DNA from: Bin5 sp965200685
GTDB lineage: Bacteria; Chloroflexota; Anaerolineae; Caldilineales; Caldilineaceae
Assembly: GCA_965200685.1 (NCBI GenBank)
Contig: OZ241379.1
Span: 62,001 to 126,000 of the forward strand
DNA: 64,000 bases
Direction: 5' to 3'
In this document: positions 25,518 to 34,832 of the stretch, in pieces
Layout of the letters: each line of letters opens with the position of its first letter
Position numbering within the stretch: the stretch's first letter is position 1
Program-made: the position numbers and the translations under genes
The notes under the pieces: generated by a model
What the model was told of the DNA's origin: nothing
Seen by the model: the letters and a program-made list of their open reading frames with translations, nothing else
Database searches by the model: none

Positions 25518-28112
25518 TCATATTGTCTTTGATCTTGAGTCTCTTGTAGAAGGGTTATACCCCTCCTCTAGCTGCGCCGCGATCTGTTGAAACTCATGCT
25601 CACTGAAAACAAAACGAAAGATGCCGCGTGCAGGGCCCTCACCCACCTTTTTGGGGCCAACAGCACTGAAGGCAGCCGCCAGAATCTCCAACACTTGTTG
25701 CTTATACCTGGTGTCAGGGTTGCCGCGCAGATGTTCGCCTTTTGTCTCAAAAATCAACAGGCGCGGCACCCCAGCGATTGCAGCAGCCATGGCAATAAAG
25801 TCAGGGTAAATGCGCTCCTGTTTCCAGCCCTGCACGTAATATTCGCCCTGTTGACGCACCGCCACCCGATGCCACCAGCGCAAGGCCTTTTCCTCATCCA
25901 AGTAGTAGGCAAATTTCTTTTCCAATTCAGAATCAAACTGCTGCTCGAATAGCGGCTCAAATAGGCTTAATTGCAAGGGCTCGCCATACCTTTTCAAGAA
26001 CGGCTTATCATCGGCGCGCACATGGATCGTGTAGTTCTCTACCATACGGTAGTTCAGTTGGCCAGCCTCTAAGTCAAAGCGGATGTCGCCATTACGCAAT
26101 TTGTCACGAAAGCACTGCTGCGCCTGCTTTTCCACTTCCTGTTTCACATGCTCCCGCAACATGTAGGCGAAATAGGCGCGGCGGTCATAGATATCACTGT
26201 CAGTGTGGCCGTCCTTTTTGAGCCGTTCACACATGCGCTGTGCAAGACGCGCGGCCTGCCATTGGTTCGGGACAATATCAGACAGACGGCGTGCGAAGTC
26301 AGATAGTTTCACAGTTTTGTCAATATAGGGCTCTTGCTCGGCATGGTAAATGGGCAGTGTGTCATCTATATCAACCGTTGCCGATTGCTGTGTAACCCTA
26401 TCGGGCGCAGATGCTTGCGGGTCGGGCGGTTCGAGTGCTGCCCAATCAATATGCGGCAGGATATGACACTGATACTCTAGCTTCATCCAACCGTTGCCAT
26501 GCCGATGGAGTACCAGCGGCAGAAAGATATCTTGCCCCCGAAACTGCTGGCGTCGTTGCACGCTTTTGAGCTGCACCTCACCCAGTTGCTGTGAACCCAA
26601 AGTCGTTGACGCGCCCATCACTTCATCACCCAAGCCCGTCAGCCCTTCCGCTTCCAGCCCTGCCTTGACCTGCTCAACCACCGCGTACACGTCTGTGTTA
26701 TTGCAATAGACATAACACTGATTCAGTGCTTCTCTCTCAGTGAGCTGTGCGTGAGGTTGTCGCATCACTCGCCCTACCAGTTGCGTAATCGCCCGTTGCG
26801 CCTGCGTATTGTCCAACATCACCAACAGATAGGCGAAAGGACAATCCCACCCTTCCATCAGGGCCGATTTGGTGATGATCCAGCGCACTGGGGACAGTGT
26901 AGAGAGCAGATTCTCTCGCCCAAGTTCGTCATTTTCCGCGGATTTGACGCGAATGGCAGCAGCAGACTCGCCTAAGTTCTGTATGAGATACTCGCGTACA
27001 TCCTCGGCATGAATCCGCTCACCATCGCGTTGTGATTTGCCTGTTCTCTCAACTCGCACGATTGCAATAGGACGGACATAACGCCCTGTGTTGTTCTCCA
27101 GTGCCTTAGCCTCGGCTGCAAGCCGTTCAAGTTCATCAGCCGCCTGACTTAACGTATCTTGCCATTCGGCATTGGGAAAGGATGTTACCTGCACCGGCAA
27201 CTTGATCATCTCTTCTTTTTTTAGGTCTGGGCCTTCGATATCAACTAGCAGATTGCTAATGCCACGGTTCGGGGTCGCGGAGAGTTCAAGAATGAGGGAG
27301 GGGTTAATACGGCTGACCGAGCGGGCGAATTCTTCGTTGGCAGCCCTCTTTTTCGCGCCATACGCTTTATGCGCTTCGTCAAGAACAACCACAGGACGCA
27401 GTATTTTGAACACGTTAAACAGACTATGTTTGACGGGGCCGCCCTCAGCATGCCTTTCCAAGTCGGGATATTCGTATATCATGCGGGCATCGCCGAAGAG
27501 ATCATCACTGTCAGGGAAAAAGCTCGGGTAACGCCCTGAATCACGAAACATACGCAGAAACTCTTTGCCCTTACGTCGGTTCGCAGCCGGCAACATCAGC
27601 AACATGACGCACAGGTAATTGGCGATATCGTCCCTGTTGAACGGATTCTCCTTTTCCAACAGTTTGACGCGCCCGGCACTCGCCCTCTCCAACATCTGCC
27701 GATACGGATGTTCCCGATTCCACAAGGCGGCCTTCGTCTGCACGTAAATCGCCTTGCTCGGCACAACCCACAAGGTCAGCCCTGTCTGCCGGTTGAGCCG
27801 TTCCAAAGCAGCTGCCGCCAGTAAGGTTTTGCCGCCGCCCGTTGGCACTTTGAAGCAGATATGGGGGATCGGGCGCTTGGCCTCATCGGTGCGGTCAATG
27901 TATGCGCCAGCACTTTCCGCAACATCACCAGCTGTTTTCAACGCATCCCAGGCAGTTTTGGGATAGTTGCGGAGCGCGTCGGGAATCTCGCCCGCGGCCT
28001 CTGGCCATGCATCAAGCGCAATCTTTGACTGATTGTGTGCCTCTTCCAGGGCCTCCAACCAACGGCTAAAGGCCTCAAGCGCGTTACGCTGATAGATTTT
28101 CAATTCCATCAT
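25518..28112 (-). CDS. res: Type III restriction enzyme Res subunit (helicase-nuclease)
   Basis: Res is the translocating/cleaving subunit that works with Mod. The 864-residue product has helicase Walker A T-G-G-G-K-T at 91-96, a D-E-A-H box near 244, S-A-T-P-N soon after, and the motif VI-type Q-L-V-G-R-V-M-R-Q. The C-terminus has a P-D ... E-T-K set (near 767 and 785) in Y-P-D-F-I-A and L-I-F-E-T-K-G, the PD-(D/E)XK nuclease. All motifs look intact. It starts 12 bases after the third mod gene. No second res is present for the three mod genes. Confidence 0.92.
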   Translation of the reverse strand: MMELKIYQRNALEAFSRWLEALEEAHNQSKIALDAWPEAAGEIPDALRNYPKTAWDALKTAGDVAESAGAYIDRTDEAKRPIPHICFKVPTGGGKTLLAAAALERLNRQTGLTLWVVPSKAIYVQTKAALWNREHPYRQMLERASAGRVKLLEKENPFNRDDIANYLCVMLLMLPAANRRKGKEFLRMFRDSGRYPSFFPDSDDLFGDARMIYEYPDLERHAEGGPVKHSLFNVFKILRPVVVLDEAHKAYGAKKRAANEEFARSVSRINPSLILELSATPNRGISNLLVDIEGPDLKKEEMIKLPVQVTSFPNAEWQDTLSQAADELERLAAEAKALENNTGRYVRPIAIVRVERTGKSQRDGERIHAEDVREYLIQNLGESAAAIRVKSAENDELGRENLLSTLSPVRWIITKSALMEGWDCPFAYLLVMLDNTQAQRAITQLVGRVMRQPHAQLTEREALNQCYVYCNNTDVYAVVEQVKAGLEAEGLTGLGDEVMGASTTLGSQQLGEVQLKSVQRRQQFRGQDIFLPLVLHRHGNGWMKLEYQCHILPHIDWAALEPPDPQASAPDRVTQQSATVDIDDTLPIYHAEQEPYIDKTVKLSDFARRLSDIVPNQWQAARLAQRMCERLKKDGHTDSDIYDRRAYFAYMLREHVKQEVEKQAQQCFRDKLRNGDIRFDLEAGQLNYRMVENYTIHVRADDKPFLKRYGEPLQLSLFEPLFEQQFDSELEKKFAYYLDEEKALRWWHRVAVRQQGEYYVQGWKQERIYPDFIAMAAAIAGVPRLLIFETKGEHLRGNPDTRYKQQVLEILAAAFSAVGPKKVGEGPARGIFRFVFSEHEFQQIAAQLEEGYNPSTRDSRSKTI

Positions 28113-28124
28113 ATCAGTCTCTAT

Positions 28125-29759
28125 TTATCCCGTGTGTAAGGCGTAGGGGAGTTGACAGAATGTAATGCCCATCTCCGTCAATGTACGCTGGGACATATAC
28201 TTGCCCGACGCATATACGACCGCTTTTCTCCCACCACTTACCCGGCTGATACGCTGCGCTCTCTCCATGTCTAGCATCGCCCCAGCACTGCTTACATAGG
28301 CAAGATCCGGCTTGTACAGCAGATAGTAGTCGGTCTTGGCAGCGCGGTAGAAGAGCCCTTCCCTGTTTTGTGGCTTCAGGGCGTCTACCCCAACCGAAAC
28401 ACCCGATGTCGTATACAGCAGATGAGCAGCCAGTGATTCATACGGCGGCAATCCATCCCCTGTGAGCATCCCTTCTATCTCTATCGGTTCGCCCAAGGTG
28501 CAGTAGGTGAACGAGCCACCCAAGCCCTCTCGCAGAGACGCATCCCGGGCATCGGGAACGCCATTGATGACACGCCGCACACGCTCGGCCGTGATGGTAT
28601 GCGCGTACTCCTCGCACTCAATGAGGATAAACCTGCGGTTGCCGCCATCTTCCTTGTTCAGAGCGAGGACAGCATGGGCTGTGGTGCCGGAGCCGGCGAA
28701 TGAATCAAGGATGATGGCATGTTCATCACCTGCAGTCGCGTAATGGATCACTCGTTTTACCAAATCTGTGCGTTTTGGATTTTCCAAGTCAATCCCTACT
28801 GTTTTTGTTAAAGACGAAGATTCATTAACAATCATATCCGTCCACAGTGAACTCAATATGCGTTTGTCCGACGGAGGGATGTAATGCTCCGGCCGATTGC
28901 TCGCAGACATTCGCAATAAATCAGGTTTTTGCGGTGATTGTGCAAACCAATACTCATCAATTTCAGGTTGACTTGGGGCAGGCCCGCATTCTTCCAGCAG
29001 ACGTTCATAATTTTCTAGGGCCGCTATGCTTCTTTCTTTACTCCATCTCCATTGACCATTTTCCGGGGTTATTCCCATCAATTCATATCGCATTGTTGGC
29101 CGGTCGGTGCCGCGCCAATGATTGTTCCAGCGTCCTATCATATCATCAGTTTTGATGGTCAGATGATGAAATTTTGTATCAGGAGATCTGCTGAAGAAGA
29201 GTATGTATTCCGCACCGATATTCAGACGGTCTACGTATTCAAATTGGGCTTGAACGTTTTTTACACCACGGCGGATAGAGATTATATTTCTAAAATTCTC
29301 TTCTCCAAAGATCTCATCCAGCAGCATCCGCAAATGGTGCTGTTCGTTGTCATCTATGGAGATAAAGATCACTCCATCATCAGCAAGCAGCTCCCGTAAC
29401 AAATGCAGCCTCGGCCACATCATACACAACCATTTGTCATGTCGCTCCAGGTCCTCGTTGTCTACCACTCCCTGCTCTTCAAACCAGCTTCGCATGAGCG
29501 GGCTGTTCACATTGTCATTATAGACCCAGCCCTCGTTGCCAGTATTGTACGGCGGATCAATGTAGATGCACTTGACCCCCCCAGCATAGCGGGGCAATAA
29601 TGCTTTGAGAGCCTGTAGGTTATCACCATGGATGATGAGGTTGTCGTCGCTGCCGCCCGCGTTGCAGGAGCGGCTCTCGTCAGGAATGAGCGGACGGTAC
29701 GGGACGCTGAGGTGATGCGCGTAGATATGTTGTTTCCCTTTGAATTCAAGCGTAGGCAT
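28125..29759 (-). CDS. mod: Type III DNA methyltransferase Mod, copy A (nearest res)
   Basis: This 544-residue beta-class adenine methyltransferase recognises the target site for Res. Motif IV D-P-P-Y is at 68-71 and motif I D-S-F-A-G-S-G-T-T at 352-360. Residues 1-156 and 351-544 are nearly the same as in the two upstream copies, while 157-350 are wholly different and represent the target-recognition region. Unlike copies B and C, this region lacks the N-P-D-D-D-x-R-G-x-W block found after motif VIII in many Mods, so it belongs to a different recognition type. It lies 20 bases after copy B and 12 before res. Confidence 0.93.
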   Translation of the reverse strand: MPTLEFKGKQHIYAHHLSVPYRPLIPDESRSCNAGGSDDNLIIHGDNLQALKALLPRYAGGVKCIYIDPPYNTGNEGWVYNDNVNSPLMRSWFEEQGVVDNEDLERHDKWLCMMWPRLHLLRELLADDGVIFISIDDNEQHHLRMLLDEIFGEENFRNIISIRRGVKNVQAQFEYVDRLNIGAEYILFFSRSPDTKFHHLTIKTDDMIGRWNNHWRGTDRPTMRYELMGITPENGQWRWSKERSIAALENYERLLEECGPAPSQPEIDEYWFAQSPQKPDLLRMSASNRPEHYIPPSDKRILSSLWTDMIVNESSSLTKTVGIDLENPKRTDLVKRVIHYATAGDEHAIILDSFAGSGTTAHAVLALNKEDGGNRRFILIECEEYAHTITAERVRRVINGVPDARDASLREGLGGSFTYCTLGEPIEIEGMLTGDGLPPYESLAAHLLYTTSGVSVGVDALKPQNREGLFYRAAKTDYYLLYKPDLAYVSSAGAMLDMERAQRISRVSGGRKAVVYASGKYMSQRTLTEMGITFCQLPYALHTG

Positions 29760-29779
29760 GGACCTGTTTCTCGTTGTGC

Positions 29780-31399
29780 TTATCTCGTGTGCAAGGCGTA
29801 GGGAAGTTGACAGAATGTAATGCCCATCTCCGTCAATGTACGCTGGGACATATACTTGCCCGACGCATATACGACAGCCTTTCTCCCACCACTTACCCGG
29901 CCGATGCGCTGCGCTCTCTCCATGTCTAACATCGCCCTAGCACTGCTTACATAGGCCAGATCCGGCTTGTACAGTAGATAGTAGTCGGTCTTGGCAGCAC
30001 TGTAGAAGAGCCCCTCCCTGTTTTGCGGCTTCAGGGCGTCCACCCCAACAGAAACACCCGATGTCGTATACAGCAGATGAGCAGCCAGTGATTCATACGG
30101 CGGCAATCCATCCCCCGTGAGCATCCCTTCTATCTCTAGCGGTTCGCCCAAGGTGCAGTAGGTGAACGAGCCACCCAAGCCTGCGCGCAGAGACGCATCT
30201 CGGGCATCGGGAATTCCATTGATGACACGCCGCACACGCTCGGCCGTGATGGTATGCGCGTACTCCTCGCATTCAATGAGGATAAACCTGCGGTTGCCGC
30301 CATCTTCCTTGTTCAGAGCGAGGACAGCATGGGCTGTTGTGCCTGAACCAGCGAATGAATCCAGTACCATATCGTTGGGACCGACATTTGCGACTCGAAT
30401 CATTCGTTCAATTAGTTTGCTTCCCTTTGGATTGGCAAAGACACCCTTTCCGAAAATAGACGATACTTCCTCATTGGATTCATGGGTATTTCCCACCGAC
30501 TGATAGTCCCACATGGAACCAACAGTCTTGCCTCCCTTGACTTCTGAAAGATATGTCTTTTTATTTGGCTGTGCCTTTCCGTTCTTGCCGAACCATAGCT
30601 GTCCGTCTTCATAAAGCTCAAGCAGTCTAGTTTGGTTAAATCGTGGAAATCTCCCTGCTGGGCACTCCCATGTCCCCCCATTTGAGAATGTTATTGAATA
30701 TCTGTCACTATCCCTTCCGCTCTTGGCATGCAACGGGGTAGCCTTCCAAGCTCCTCTCAGATCGTCATCTGGATTCTTGTATGATTTGTTCATCTGTTCC
30801 GTTCTAGGAAGGAGCCCTATATCAAATGAGTCGGCAGATTTTGCGTAGAACAGAATATTTTCATGCTGCTTTGAGACATGTTTCGCGTCGTTTGATAATG
30901 TGTATTTAGACCACCAAGCGATGTCGGCTATAAAATTCTCCTCCCCAAAGATCTCATCCAGCAGCATCCGCAGATGATGGTGTTCGTTGTCATCTATGGA
31001 GATAAAGATCACTCCATCATCAGCAAGCAGCTCCCGTAACAAATGCAGCCTCGGCCACATCATACACAGCCATTTGTCATGTCGCTCCAGGTCCTCGTTG
31101 TCTACCACTCCCTGCTCTTCAAACCAGCTTCGCATGAGCGGGCTGTTCACATTGTCATTATAGACCCAGCCCTCATTGCCAGTATTGTACGGCGGATCAA
31201 TGTAGATGCACTTGACCCGCCCAGCATAGCGGGGCAATAATGCTTTAAGGGCCTGTAGGTTATCCCCATGGATGATGAGGTTGTCGTCGCTGCCGATTGC
31301 ATTGCAGGAGCGTCTTTCATCAGGAATGAGCGGACGGTACGGAACGCTGAGGTGATGCGCGTAGATATGTTGCTTCCCTTTGAATTCAAGCGTGGGCAT
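29780..31399 (-). CDS. mod: Type III DNA methyltransferase Mod, copy B (middle)
   Basis: The 539-residue protein shares its first 156 residues and its last 194 almost exactly with copies A and C, including D-P-P-Y at 68-71 and D-S-F-A-G-S-G-T-T at 347-355. Its recognition region (157-345) is unique, with S-Y-K-N-P-D-D-D-L-R-G-A-W. A few scattered substitutions in the shared parts (for example R29, I36, R61) show it is not an assembly duplicate. The 20-base spacer before it is the same as the one before copy A. All catalytic motifs are intact. Confidence 0.93.
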   Translation of the reverse strand: MPTLEFKGKQHIYAHHLSVPYRPLIPDERRSCNAIGSDDNLIIHGDNLQALKALLPRYAGRVKCIYIDPPYNTGNEGWVYNDNVNSPLMRSWFEEQGVVDNEDLERHDKWLCMMWPRLHLLRELLADDGVIFISIDDNEHHHLRMLLDEIFGEENFIADIAWWSKYTLSNDAKHVSKQHENILFYAKSADSFDIGLLPRTEQMNKSYKNPDDDLRGAWKATPLHAKSGRDSDRYSITFSNGGTWECPAGRFPRFNQTRLLELYEDGQLWFGKNGKAQPNKKTYLSEVKGGKTVGSMWDYQSVGNTHESNEEVSSIFGKGVFANPKGSKLIERMIRVANVGPNDMVLDSFAGSGTTAHAVLALNKEDGGNRRFILIECEEYAHTITAERVRRVINGIPDARDASLRAGLGGSFTYCTLGEPLEIEGMLTGDGLPPYESLAAHLLYTTSGVSVGVDALKPQNREGLFYSAAKTDYYLLYKPDLAYVSSARAMLDMERAQRIGRVSGGRKAVVYASGKYMSQRTLTEMGITFCQLPYALHTR

Positions 31400-31419
31400 G
31401 GACCTGTTTCTCGTTGTGC

Positions 31420-33066
31420 TTATCTCGCATGTAAGGCATAGGGGAGTTGACAGAATGTAATGCCCATCTCCGTCAATGTACGCTGGGACATATACTTGCC
31501 CGACGCATATACGACAGCCTTTCTCCCACCACTTACCCGGCTGATGCGCTGCGCTCTCTCCATGTCTAGCATCGCCCCAGCACTGCTTACATAGGCCAGA
31601 TCCGGCTTGTACAGCAGATAGTAGTCGGTCTTGGCAGCGCGGTAGAAGAGCCCTTCCCTGTTTTGCGGCTTCAGGACGTCCACCCCAACAGAAACACCCG
31701 ATGTCGTATACAGCAGATGAGCAGCCAATGATTCATACGGCGGCAATCCATCCCCCGTGAGCATCCCTTCTATCTCTAGCGGTTCGCCCAAGGTGCAGTA
31801 GGTGAACGAGCCACCCAAGCCCTCTCGCAGAGACGCATCCCGGGCATCGGGAATTCCATTGATGACACGCCGCACACGCTCGGCCGTGATGGTATGCGCG
31901 TACTCCTCGCATTCAATGAGGATAAACCTGCGGTTGCCGCCATCTTCCTTGTTGAGAGCGAGGACAGCATGGGCTGTTGTGCCTGAACCAGCGAACGAGT
32001 CGAGGATGATTGAGGCAGGGTTGCTTGATGCACCATCGGCAAGCTCTATCAAGTTCCGAATCAATTTTGTCGGTTTCGGATTGTTGAACTCAAGGGCTGT
32101 GCTTTGGAAAACCGCTTGCAGTTGCTTTGTCCCCCCGTCTGTAGTCCCCGCCACATCCGCCAACATTAAATCAATTGGGACAATTCCTTTTTCCTCTGAT
32201 TCACTGAGAAAATTTTTGAGACGAGGATAGCGCAAACTCCCGTTCACGCCCCACCAAAGTCTGTTTTCTTTACTATGCTTCTCATATGTACTCTGGCTAT
32301 ACTTCCAAGCATGGGTTGGATGAGTGACTACTGCCCCTGTATGTGGATTCACTAGCTCGTACACTAGATTTGGACGCTGTGCCTTGGTCGCAGGATTGAC
32401 ATACGAGCTAGACACCCAACTGCCACGCGGGTCATCATCAGGATTAGAATATGTTGCATTCAGTTTTTCATTCCGCTTGACCCGAATGTGAGAAATACTG
32501 TTGGATTTTCTATAGACAATGACATGCTCACGTTGGTTTGAAAATAGTTTGGCGTTGTTGCTCCTGCCATAGCGATGTTGCCATATGATGTCCGCGAGAA
32601 AGTTCTCTTCCCCAAAGATCTCGTCCAGCATCATCCGCAAATGGTGCTGTTCATTGTCATCTATGGAGATAAAGATCACCCCATCATCGGCAAGTAGTTC
32701 CCGTAACAAATGCAGCCTCGGCCACATCATACACAGCCATTTGTCATGTCGCTCCAGGTCCTCGTTGTCTACCACTCCCTGCTCTTCAAACCAGCTTCGC
32801 ATGAGCGGGCTGTTCACATTGTCATTATAGACCCAGCCCTCGTTGCCAGTATTGTACGGCGGATCAATGTAAATGCACTTGACCCGCCCAACATAGCGGG
32901 GCAATAATGCTTTGAGGGCCTGTAGGTTATCACCATGGATGATGAGGTTGTCGTCGCTGTCGATAGTGTTGCAGGAGCGGCTTTCATCAGGGATGAGCGG
33001 ACGGTACGGGACGCTGAGATGATGCGCGTAGATATGTTGCTTCCCTTTGAATTCAAGCGTAGGCAT
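31420..33066 (-). CDS. mod: Type III DNA methyltransferase Mod, copy C (first in operon)
   Basis: Taking the ATG at 33066, where M-P-T-L-E-F matches the other copies, the protein has 548 residues; the frame extends 16 codons upstream but that part is not shared. D-P-P-Y is at 68-71. The recognition region (157-354) contains T-Y-S-N-P-D-D-D-P-R-G-S-W and differs from A and B. The C-terminal third is again nearly identical. A G-rich Shine-Dalgarno, different from that of A and B, precedes it, as expected for the ancestral first copy. It starts 48 bases after ggt. Confidence 0.93.
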   Translation of the reverse strand: MPTLEFKGKQHIYAHHLSVPYRPLIPDESRSCNTIDSDDNLIIHGDNLQALKALLPRYVGRVKCIYIDPPYNTGNEGWVYNDNVNSPLMRSWFEEQGVVDNEDLERHDKWLCMMWPRLHLLRELLADDGVIFISIDDNEQHHLRMMLDEIFGEENFLADIIWQHRYGRSNNAKLFSNQREHVIVYRKSNSISHIRVKRNEKLNATYSNPDDDPRGSWVSSSYVNPATKAQRPNLVYELVNPHTGAVVTHPTHAWKYSQSTYEKHSKENRLWWGVNGSLRYPRLKNFLSESEEKGIVPIDLMLADVAGTTDGGTKQLQAVFQSTALEFNNPKPTKLIRNLIELADGASSNPASIILDSFAGSGTTAHAVLALNKEDGGNRRFILIECEEYAHTITAERVRRVINGIPDARDASLREGLGGSFTYCTLGEPLEIEGMLTGDGLPPYESLAAHLLYTTSGVSVGVDVLKPQNREGLFYRAAKTDYYLLYKPDLAYVSSAGAMLDMERAQRISRVSGGRKAVVYASGKYMSQRTLTEMGITFCQLPYALHAR

Positions 33067-33114
33067 GGGCCACCCCCCATTTGAATCGTCAAGGCAAGCG
33101 AACGGTACCTGCAA

Positions 33115-34737
33115 TTACACCACCACAGCCATGCCTTCAGTGCCGCTGTCGGCCGCGCCGGAGAGCGCACCGGTCTGCGGGTCAATATAGACAGCATGGA
33201 CCAGGGCCAAGCCCCCATGGCTGTATGGGATATGGATGGCTGCATGGCGTTTATTCACCTCATCCAGCACCCAAATCGGAATACGCCGCTGACAGCGGAT
33301 GGCATGCAGTTGGCAGTCAAAACGGGGAGCATGCAGTGCCTGGTCGATGCTCATGCCGAAGTCGATGACATTTAGAATTACCTGCAACACCGAGGTGATG
33401 ATGCGGGTCGCGCCCGGCGCGCCCAATACCAATAATGGCTTCTGGGCCTGGGAATCGCCGTTCTGATAGACGATGGTCGGGGTCATCCCGGTCGTGCGCC
33501 CTTTGCCCGGGGCAATGGAATTGGGATGACCGGGCATAGGATGGAAGTTGATCATTGAATTGTTGTACATAAAGCCCAGCCCTGGCGTGATGACGCCCGA
33601 CGATGCGCCCAGAGAATGGGTCAGCGCAATACTGTTGCCGGCATCGTCTACAACCGTGACATGGGTCGTGTGGGGGGATTCCACAGGCGAGGGGGACGGT
33701 TCAATGAGCTTGCCAGCATCGATCTGTTCCCGCCAATAGGCCGCACGCTCCTGTGACATCATCCACGCCAATGGCACATCCTCAAAGGCAGAGTCGGCCA
33801 TGTACGGATTGCGGTCCGTGAAGGCCGCTTTCATCGCCAACCCGACCGTATAAATGTAATCAGGCGAATTGTGGCCCATGCCCGCCAGATCGTACCCTTC
33901 CAAGATATTGAGGATAGCGACTAAGGTCGCGCCGCCATGGGGTGGGGCCGAGCTCGTGAGGACATGCCCCCGGTAGCGACCGGTCACGGAGATGTCTTCA
34001 CGCAATTCATACTGTCTGAAATCCTGCCGGGTGACGAAGCTGCCATTGGCCTCTAGATCAGCGGCTATTCGTTCCATCAGCTCACCCTGATAGAAACTCT
34101 CTGTTCCATGTCTAGCGATTTGACGCAGGGACGCGGCGTAGTCTGGATTGTAGATCCTTTGGCCGATGTCATAGGTCTCACCGTCCGCGCGCAAGTAGAT
34201 GCGGCGAGCCTCCGGGTTGCTGTCAATATAGTCCCGCAGACTCATCCCCTCCTGATACTTGCATGGATGTTTCCAGCCGCTGGCTAATCCATGGGTCACT
34301 ACAAATCCATCTTCGGCAATCCGGATGGCCGGCTGCGCGGCCTGCCCCCAGTCGATAGTTCCCCAGCGGTCAAGCAGCAAGGCCAGCATCTTGACAGTGC
34401 CCGGCGTGCAGATAGAAGTATAGCCGACCTCATTGACATTTCCTTCCAGAAAGTAACCCCAACCTTCGGGATTGGGACGAATGACTTTGTCTACCCACAT
34501 ATCGGCCCGTACATGTGTCCCGGCCAACGCGGGCGCGTCCATGCCCACAGAGCCTCTCTCCCCGGCCAGGTGTAAATTGACCAGCGCATAGCCGCCGAGA
34601 CCGCACATCTGCGGACTCACGACAGCTTGCACCAAGGCAGCGGTGACAGCGGCATCAATGGCATTGCCGCCGGACATCAGGGTACGGGCCCCGGCTTCCA
34701 CAGCGGCCGGTTGAGGGGCTGAGATTGCAGAAGGCAT
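33115..34737 (-). CDS. ggt: Gamma-glutamyltransferase (Ntn-hydrolase), cytoplasmic type
   Basis: The 540-residue proenzyme keeps the autocatalytic Thr in H-T-T-H-V-T-V-V-D (T357), the G-G-N-A-I-D-A-A block at 23-30, and a G-G-Y segment in the large subunit. Members cleave gamma-glutamyl bonds, for example in glutathione or drug-like substrates. No signal peptide is present, so the protein is predicted cytoplasmic, unlike periplasmic GGTs. It lies 48 bases upstream of the mod operon, on the same strand, and read-through from it is possible. Confidence 0.9.
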   Translation of the reverse strand: MPSAISAPQPAAVEAGARTLMSGGNAIDAAVTAALVQAVVSPQMCGLGGYALVNLHLAGERGSVGMDAPALAGTHVRADMWVDKVIRPNPEGWGYFLEGNVNEVGYTSICTPGTVKMLALLLDRWGTIDWGQAAQPAIRIAEDGFVVTHGLASGWKHPCKYQEGMSLRDYIDSNPEARRIYLRADGETYDIGQRIYNPDYAASLRQIARHGTESFYQGELMERIAADLEANGSFVTRQDFRQYELREDISVTGRYRGHVLTSSAPPHGGATLVAILNILEGYDLAGMGHNSPDYIYTVGLAMKAAFTDRNPYMADSAFEDVPLAWMMSQERAAYWREQIDAGKLIEPSPSPVESPHTTHVTVVDDAGNSIALTHSLGASSGVITPGLGFMYNNSMINFHPMPGHPNSIAPGKGRTTGMTPTIVYQNGDSQAQKPLLVLGAPGATRIITSVLQVILNVIDFGMSIDQALHAPRFDCQLHAIRCQRRIPIWVLDEVNKRHAAIHIPYSHGGLALVHAVYIDPQTGALSGAADSGTEGMAVVV

Positions 34738-34792
34738 TGGAATGGCTCCTATTCTACGAGTGATGAGCAGTACATTCGTGGACGATAAAATA

Positions 34793-34816
34793 CCTGGGGC
34801 CTTTGATGGCCCCAGG
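34793..34816 (-). terminator. Rho-independent terminator after the NYN-CSD gene
   Basis: A perfect 9-base stem (CCTGGGGCC / GGCCCCAGG) with a six-base loop is followed on the minus strand by TATTTTAT. It lies 17 bases past the stop of the nuclease gene and isolates it from ggt. Confidence 0.75.
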
Positions 34817-34832
34817 AATCATAGGGGGTTAT

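Larger units (their letters stand above)
28125..33066 (-). repeat. Triplicated mod unit with conserved ends and swapped centres
   Basis: Three direct copies of a roughly 1.64-kb unit lie head to tail. The conserved 5' and 3' parts are nearly identical at DNA level (compare 29292-29759, 30932-31399 and 32599-33066), while the centres (28710-29291, 30365-30931, 32005-32598) do not align. The 20-base intergenic spacers 29760-29779 and 31400-31419 are identical or nearly so. The design favours recombination between copies. Confidence 0.92.

Noticed and set aside
33067..33114. Sixteen extra N-terminal codons for Mod copy C
   Set aside because: The upstream extension is absent from copies A and B, which begin at M-P-T-L-E-F; the G-rich ribosome site fits the ATG at 33066.
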